Program-made: the position numbers and the translations under genes
Notes under the pieces: model-generated
Seen by the model: the letters and a program-made list of their open reading frames with translations, nothing else
The model's database searches: none
What the model was told of the DNA's origin: nothing
Shown: positions 4,495-6,264 of the stretch, in pieces
Layout of the letters: each line of letters begins with the position of its first letter
How positions within the stretch are numbered: the stretch's first letter is position 1
Assembly: GCA_903970355.1 (NCBI GenBank)
Contig: CAJCIF010000049.1
Coordinates: 1-6,264 of the forward strand
Source: Actinomycetota bacterium
Lineage (GTDB): Bacteria; Cyanobacteriota; Vampirovibrionia; Obscuribacterales; Obscuribacteraceae
Length of the DNA stretch: 6,264 nucleotides
Direction: 5' to 3'

Positions 4495-6264
4495 TTGAAA
4501 CCAATCCGAGATGTCGAAGTTATCCCATTTCTCCCACCCGAACTCGAACCTATTCGAGAGCTTGCTTACAACCTTCGTTGGAGTTGGGATCACCAGACCA
4601 TCAATTTATTCAGACGGTTGGACCGAGAACTCTGGGAAACTTCCGGGCACAATCCGGTCTTGATGCTGGGCATCATCTCGCAAGAGAAGTTGAATGCCGC
4701 AGCCAGTGATGCCGGCTTCCTTACTCACCTCGAACGCATCTACCAAAGGCATACGGAGTACTTAAGAAAAGATAGCACCTGGTATGACAAGCACCATCAA
4801 AAGTCTACGCAAACCATTGCTTATTTCTCAGCCGAATTTGGTTTATCTGAGGCGCTTCCAATTTATTCCGGAGGCCTGGGAATTCTCGCCGGAGACCACA
4901 TAAAAGCGGCTTCCGAACTGGGCGTACCAATGGTTGGCATCGGCATTGTCTATCAGGAAGGATATTTCAGGCAGTATCTCAATCAGGATGGTTGGCAACA
5001 AGAACGCTATCCAATGAATGATTTCTACAACCTGCCGATTTTGCCGGTGCGAGAAAAAGACGGCAACCCTGTTTTGATACACGTCGATTTTCCTGGTCGC
5101 AAAGTTTACGCCCAGATCTGGAAAGCACAAGTAGGGCGCATCCCTCTCTACCTGCTCGATACCAATGTGCCGAAAAACCAAAAGCAGGATGAAGATATTA
5201 CCGATGCTCTCTATCACGGTGATTCAGATCTGCGCATGAAGCAGGAAATCATTCTCGGCATTGGTGGCATGAAAGCCCTGGAAGCTCTCGGCATCAAACC
5301 AACCGTTTGCCATATGAATGAAGGACATTCTGCATTCCTTTCACTTGAACGTATTCGTTTGCTCATGCACTCAAATAATTTGAGCTTTGGTGAAGCACGC
5401 GAAGTGGCCGCAGCCGGACAAGTATTTACAACACACACTGCTGTTCCAGCCGGCATAGACAAATTTTCGCCAGACTTGATGGACCGTTATTGGACAGACT
5501 ACTATCGAGAACTCGGCTTAAACCGCGATGAGTTTCTGGGGTTGGGACGCGCTAATCCCAACGATACCTATGAACCTTTCAGCATGGCAATGCTTGCTAT
5601 AAATCTCTCCTCACGCACCAATGCTGTCAGCCGCATACATGGTGAAGTGTCGAGAAAGTTGTTCAGCTCCGCCTGGCCAAACGTACCTGAAAATGAAATT
5701 CCCATTTCTCACATTACGAATGGCGTCCACACACGCTCCTGGATCTCCGAGGAAATGTCGGATCTCTTCGATCGCTATTTGGGATCCAAATGGTTTGAAG
5801 ATATCGCAGACGAAAAATCCTGGCAACGAGTTGAAGAAATTCCAGATGAAGAGTTGTGGCGCATTCACGAACGACGCCGACAACGTCTTGTTACTTTCTG
5901 CCGATCACGGGTCAAACTGCAGCTTGAACAAAAGGGCGCTTTGCCTTCTGAAGTAAAGGAAGGCATGGAAGTGCTGGATCCAAATATTTTGACGATTGGC
6001 TTTGCACGCCGCGTCGCCACTTATAAACGAGCCACTTTGCTTTTGCGTGATGTAGAAAGACTGGCATCAATTCTTGCCAATAAGGAACAACCCGTTCAAA
6101 TAATTATTGCCGGTAAAGCGCACCCGGAAGACACTCCTGCCAAAGAACTGATTCGGCAAATAGTGCACTTCTCGCGCCGTAAAGACGTAAAACGTCGCTT
6201 TGTTTTTCTTGAAGACTACGACATGAACGTTGCCCGATGGATGGTAGGCGGTGTCGATGTCTGG
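4495..6264 (+). CDS. glgP: Alpha-glucan (glycogen/maltodextrin) phosphorylase, DUF3417 form, C-terminus cut by window edge
   Basis: The enzyme releases glucose 1-phosphate from the non-reducing ends of alpha-1,4-glucan using phosphate and a pyridoxal phosphate cofactor. It is a cytosolic step of storage-glucan mobilisation. The first 590 residues are visible. Residues 1 to about 100 form the N-terminal DUF3417 region, with LRWSWD near its start. The core then shows AYFSAEFGLSEALPIYSGGLGILAGDH (109-134), NEGHSAFLSLERI (275-287), HITNGVHTRSW (406-416), FARRVATYKRATLLL (503-517) and AGKAHP (539-544). These place it in the short 'alpha-glucan family phosphorylase' branch rather than the classical 800-900-residue GlgP. 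The cofactor lysine normally lies further downstream and is not in the window. Translation starts at TTG, set by AGGAG seven bases upstream. The gene diverges from the DUF4149 gene across a gap with two palindromes. Family assignment is firm; the glycogen versus maltodextrin preference is open. Confidence 0.95.
   Translation, partial: MKPIRDVEVIPFLPPELEPIRELAYNLRWSWDHQTINLFRRLDRELWETSGHNPVLMLGIISQEKLNAAASDAGFLTHLERIYQRHTEYLRKDSTWYDKHHQKSTQTIAYFSAEFGLSEALPIYSGGLGILAGDHIKAASELGVPMVGIGIVYQEGYFRQYLNQDGWQQERYPMNDFYNLPILPVREKDGNPVLIHVDFPGRKVYAQIWKAQVGRIPLYLLDTNVPKNQKQDEDITDALYHGDSDLRMKQEIILGIGGMKALEALGIKPTVCHMNEGHSAFLSLERIRLLMHSNNLSFGEAREVAAAGQVFTTHTAVPAGIDKFSPDLMDRYWTDYYRELGLNRDEFLGLGRANPNDTYEPFSMAMLAINLSSRTNAVSRIHGEVSRKLFSSAWPNVPENEIPISHITNGVHTRSWISEEMSDLFDRYLGSKWFEDIADEKSWQRVEEIPDEELWRIHERRRQRLVTFCRSRVKLQLEQKGALPSEVKEGMEVLDPNILTIGFARRVATYKRATLLLRDVERLASILANKEQPVQIIIAGKAHPEDTPAKELIRQIVHFSRRKDVKRRFVFLEDYDMNVARWMVGGVDVW

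Noticed and set aside
4843..5883. Minus-strand frames of 82-124 codons opposite the phosphorylase gene
   Set aside because: They are antisense to strongly conserved phosphorylase motifs and show no independent support.
1..6264. CRISPR array, transposon ends, tRNA or rRNA genes, or a new multi-gene defence or secretion system
   Set aside because: No regularly spaced repeats, transposase motifs, cloverleaf or rRNA-like stretches, or system-specific proteins are visible. All substantial coding sequence is explained by five known-type genes.

Overview
The window reads as ordinary chromosomal DNA of a bacterium with moderate base composition. It carries five protein genes, no RNA genes and no recognisable mobile element. 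The best lineage clue is the Ffh protein. Its wording (an N-terminal SLLEADV helix, the DTAGRLQID stretch, a Gly/Met-rich C-terminal tail with repeated FGGG and GMPG units) resembles cyanobacterial Ffh as I remember it. A member of the Cyanobacteria or of their non-photosynthetic relatives (Vampirovibrionia/Melainabacteria) is therefore my best guess, at low to moderate confidence. TTG start codons appear to be used at least once, probably twice.

Layout from left to right. (1) Bases 1-1425, minus strand: ffh, the protein subunit of the signal recognition particle, running off the left edge near its C-terminus. (2) Bases 1454-2737, minus strand: an HD-domain phosphohydrolase of the dGTPase-like (COG1078-type) group, 28 bases upstream of ffh and probably co-transcribed with it. 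(3) Bases 2738-2834: a divergent intergenic region with overlapping -10-like boxes on the two strands. (4) Bases 2835-3785, plus strand: a polytopic membrane protein whose C-terminal signature resembles glycerophosphodiesterase membrane-domain proteins. (5) Bases 3774-4262, minus strand: a small four-helix membrane protein of the DUF4149/TMEM205-like type, whose 3' end overlaps that of the preceding gene by 12 bases. (6) Bases 4263-4494: a second divergent intergenic region with two perfect odd-length palindromes and a weaker inverted repeat. (7) Bases 4495-6264, plus strand: an alpha-glucan (glycogen/maltodextrin) phosphorylase of the DUF3417-containing form, starting at TTG behind a clear AGGAG and running off the right edge before its cofactor-binding region.

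The genes do not form one obvious pathway. Ffh serves co-translational membrane targeting, the HD enzyme probably hydrolyses (deoxy)nucleotides, two genes encode membrane proteins of unknown function, and the phosphorylase mobilises storage glucan. I do not see a defence system, secretion locus, CRISPR array or other new multi-gene system. The items most worth a second look are the palindromes between the DUF4149 gene and the phosphorylase gene, the overlapping divergent promoter candidate, and the pairing of an HD hydrolase with ffh.
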